Below are positions 63,089 through 64,000 of a stretch of 64,000 bases of DNA, in pieces. Both the position numbers and the translations under genes were made by a program. The stretch is from positions 59,196 through 123,195 of the forward strand of contig JANXTS010000045.1 of the NCBI GenBank assembly GCA_025352265.1, read 5' to 3'. Positions within the stretch are counted from its first letter, which is position 1. Each line of letters opens with the position of its first letter. Under the pieces are notes generated by a model. The model had not been told where the DNA came from and did not search any database. It saw nothing but the letters and a program-made list of their open reading frames with translations. Source of the DNA: Variovorax sp. GTDB lineage: Bacteria; Pseudomonadota; Gammaproteobacteria; Burkholderiales; Burkholderiaceae_C.

Positions 63089-63870
63089 GTTGTCTTTCTC
63101 CTAAACACGAGCCGCTCTGGAGACGACACGGCCGCAGTGAAGGCATAGCCTTCAAGATCGAACTTCTCAAGCGCCCTTGGCGTGGTCGCTTCGTGCAGCA
63201 CGGCCCAGCGCGCCATCAGCCCACGCGCACGCTTGGCAAAGAAGCTGACGATCTTGTACTTGTCGACCTTCCATTCTTCGAAGACACACTCGACCACGCG
63301 CGCTTTCAGCAAACGCAGATCGACCGACTTGAAATACTCCTGTGACGCCAGGTTGACAACGACCGGCGTGCGGTCCGCCGCAAGCCGCTCGTTCAAATGC
63401 GCGGCAATGCGCGGGCCCCAGAAGGCATAGAGATCCTTGCCCTGCTTGTTGGCGAGTTGCGTGCCCATTTCAAGCCGGTAAGGCTGCAACAAATCGAGCG
63501 GCCGCAGCACGCCGTACAGCCCACTCAGGATGCACACATGGTCTTGCGCCCAGGCCAGTTGCGCCGTACTCAGGGTCTTGGCGCCCAGACCGCCGTACAC
63601 ATCGCCGTCGAAGGCCAGCGCCGCCTGTTTGGCGTTGGTCGGCGTGCTCTTGCTCGACCACGCGCCGTAACGCGCCACATTGAGCGCCGACAGGTTGTCG
63701 GAGATGTGCATGAGTTCAGCGATTTGCTGCGGCGACTGGGTACGCAATAGCTTGATGAGCTCGACCGACGGACCGCGCGGCCCCTCGAAATGCGGCAAGG
63801 TCGCGGGTACATCGGCCGGCACCGGGGTGTCGTAGTCGAGCGACTTGGCAGGGGAGAGTAAAAACAGCAT
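63085..63870 (-). CDS. yaaA: Peroxide stress protein YaaA (DUF328)
   Basis: A 261-residue cytoplasmic protein of the YaaA/DUF328 family. MLFLLSPAKSLDY at the start and the LSGLYGVLRPLDLLQPYRLEMGT block are diagnostic. It helps limit Fenton damage by controlling intracellular iron during peroxide stress. First gene of the yaaA to oxygenase to hydrolase to queF run on the minus strand. Confidence 0.95.
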   Translation of the reverse strand: MLFLLSPAKSLDYDTPVPADVPATLPHFEGPRGPSVELIKLLRTQSPQQIAELMHISDNLSALNVARYGAWSSKSTPTNAKQAALAFDGDVYGGLGAKTLSTAQLAWAQDHVCILSGLYGVLRPLDLLQPYRLEMGTQLANKQGKDLYAFWGPRIAAHLNERLAADRTPVVVNLASQEYFKSVDLRLLKARVVECVFEEWKVDKYKIVSFFAKRARGLMARWAVLHEATTPRALEKFDLEGYAFTAAVSSPERLVFRRKTT

Positions 63871-63927
63871 CGTTCAATTATCTGCGGCAGAGATGACCCA
63901 GCGGGGCGCCGGTAATATCGACGACTC

Positions 63928-64000
63928 ATGAGCGAACTCCTCCCCCCCGTCCAGCCCGGCCTCGACAGCCTCTCCAAATCCTTCGAGCCCGCGGCGATCG
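63928..64000 (+). CDS. valS: Valyl-tRNA synthetase, first codons (3' end outside window)
   Basis: The first 24 codons, from the ATG at 63928 (MSELLPPVQPGLDSLSKSFE), match the start of beta-proteobacterial valyl-tRNA synthetase, where LxSLxKSFEPAxIE precedes the catalytic domain. Only the N-terminal tail is present, so the assignment is probable, not certain. It is divergent from yaaA across 57 bases. Confidence 0.65.
   Translation, partial: MSELLPPVQPGLDSLSKSFEPAAI

Noticed and set aside
63940..63946. C7 run in the valS start as a slippage site
   Set aside because: Too short, in a housekeeping gene, no second supporting feature.
1..64000. CRISPR arrays, tRNA, rRNA, prophage or transposase genes
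   Set aside because: No repeat-spacer pattern, cloverleaf or transposase sequence was recognised by reading both strands; small RNAs cannot be excluded without computation.

Overview
This 64 kb window is a GC-rich, gene-dense chromosomal segment from a betaproteobacterium. Protein content and gene neighbourhoods (hemCDXY next to ppc, argH divergent from an algZ/algR pair, long-form queF, fused-zinc-finger trxC) fit the order Burkholderiales, and the overall flavour fits Comamonadaceae such as Variovorax. That taxonomic call is an inference from gene content; no rRNA or tRNA gene was seen.

Layout. (1) Positions 1-11754 hold a Wzx/Wzy-type exopolysaccharide locus. The plus strand carries the end of fcl, then gmd, a flippase, a polymerase-like membrane protein and three glycosyltransferases, most coupled by 4-base ATGA or GTGA overlaps. 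A bidirectional terminator separates them from a convergent wza-wzb-wzc export and tyrosine-phosphorylation operon. The GDP-fucose genes suggest a fucose-containing polymer. (2) 11984-16064 is the minus-strand hemC-hemD-hemX-hemY operon, divergent from ppc. (3) 19235-27722 carries a small membrane protein and a 2750-residue cyclic beta-1,2-glucan synthase (ndvB). (4) 27843-29452 is a small island with an unrecognised protein that has nuclease-like motif spacing, plus a secreted protein. (5) 29427-34041 holds algZ-algR coupled to an AI-2E-family permease, divergent from argH. (6) 34137-47911 is an envelope-related stretch: ECF sigma factor and anti-sigma factor, SGNH hydrolase, OpgC-like acyltransferase, a giant thioester alpha-2-macroglobulin, a lipoprotein, small proteins and pbpC. 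(7) 47974-53792 is a metabolic and stress patchwork: CynX-like transporter, cyanase, FMN-dependent hydroxy-acid dehydrogenase, cupin, trxC, a truncated KgtP-like transporter remnant and an SDR. (8) 53833-64000 has a secreted hydrolase, a methyltransferase, an OsmC/AraC pair, dinB, a phosphotransferase-like protein with a lone receiver, a queF to yaaA operon, and the first codons of valS.

Functional theme. Much of the window concerns the cell surface: exopolysaccharide synthesis and export, periplasmic glucan synthesis and probable decoration (ndvB, opgC), and the alpha-2-macroglobulin/PbpC pair thought to guard and repair peptidoglycan. Two regulatory circuits (algZ/algR and the ECF sigma/anti-sigma pair) lie among these genes. 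The items most worth following up are the palindromic repeats fixed in frame inside pbpC, the ChpT-like phosphotransferase/receiver pair, the unrecognised PD-(D/E)XK-like protein, and the large ppc-to-ndvB block lying between algR and hemC, which are neighbours in Pseudomonas.
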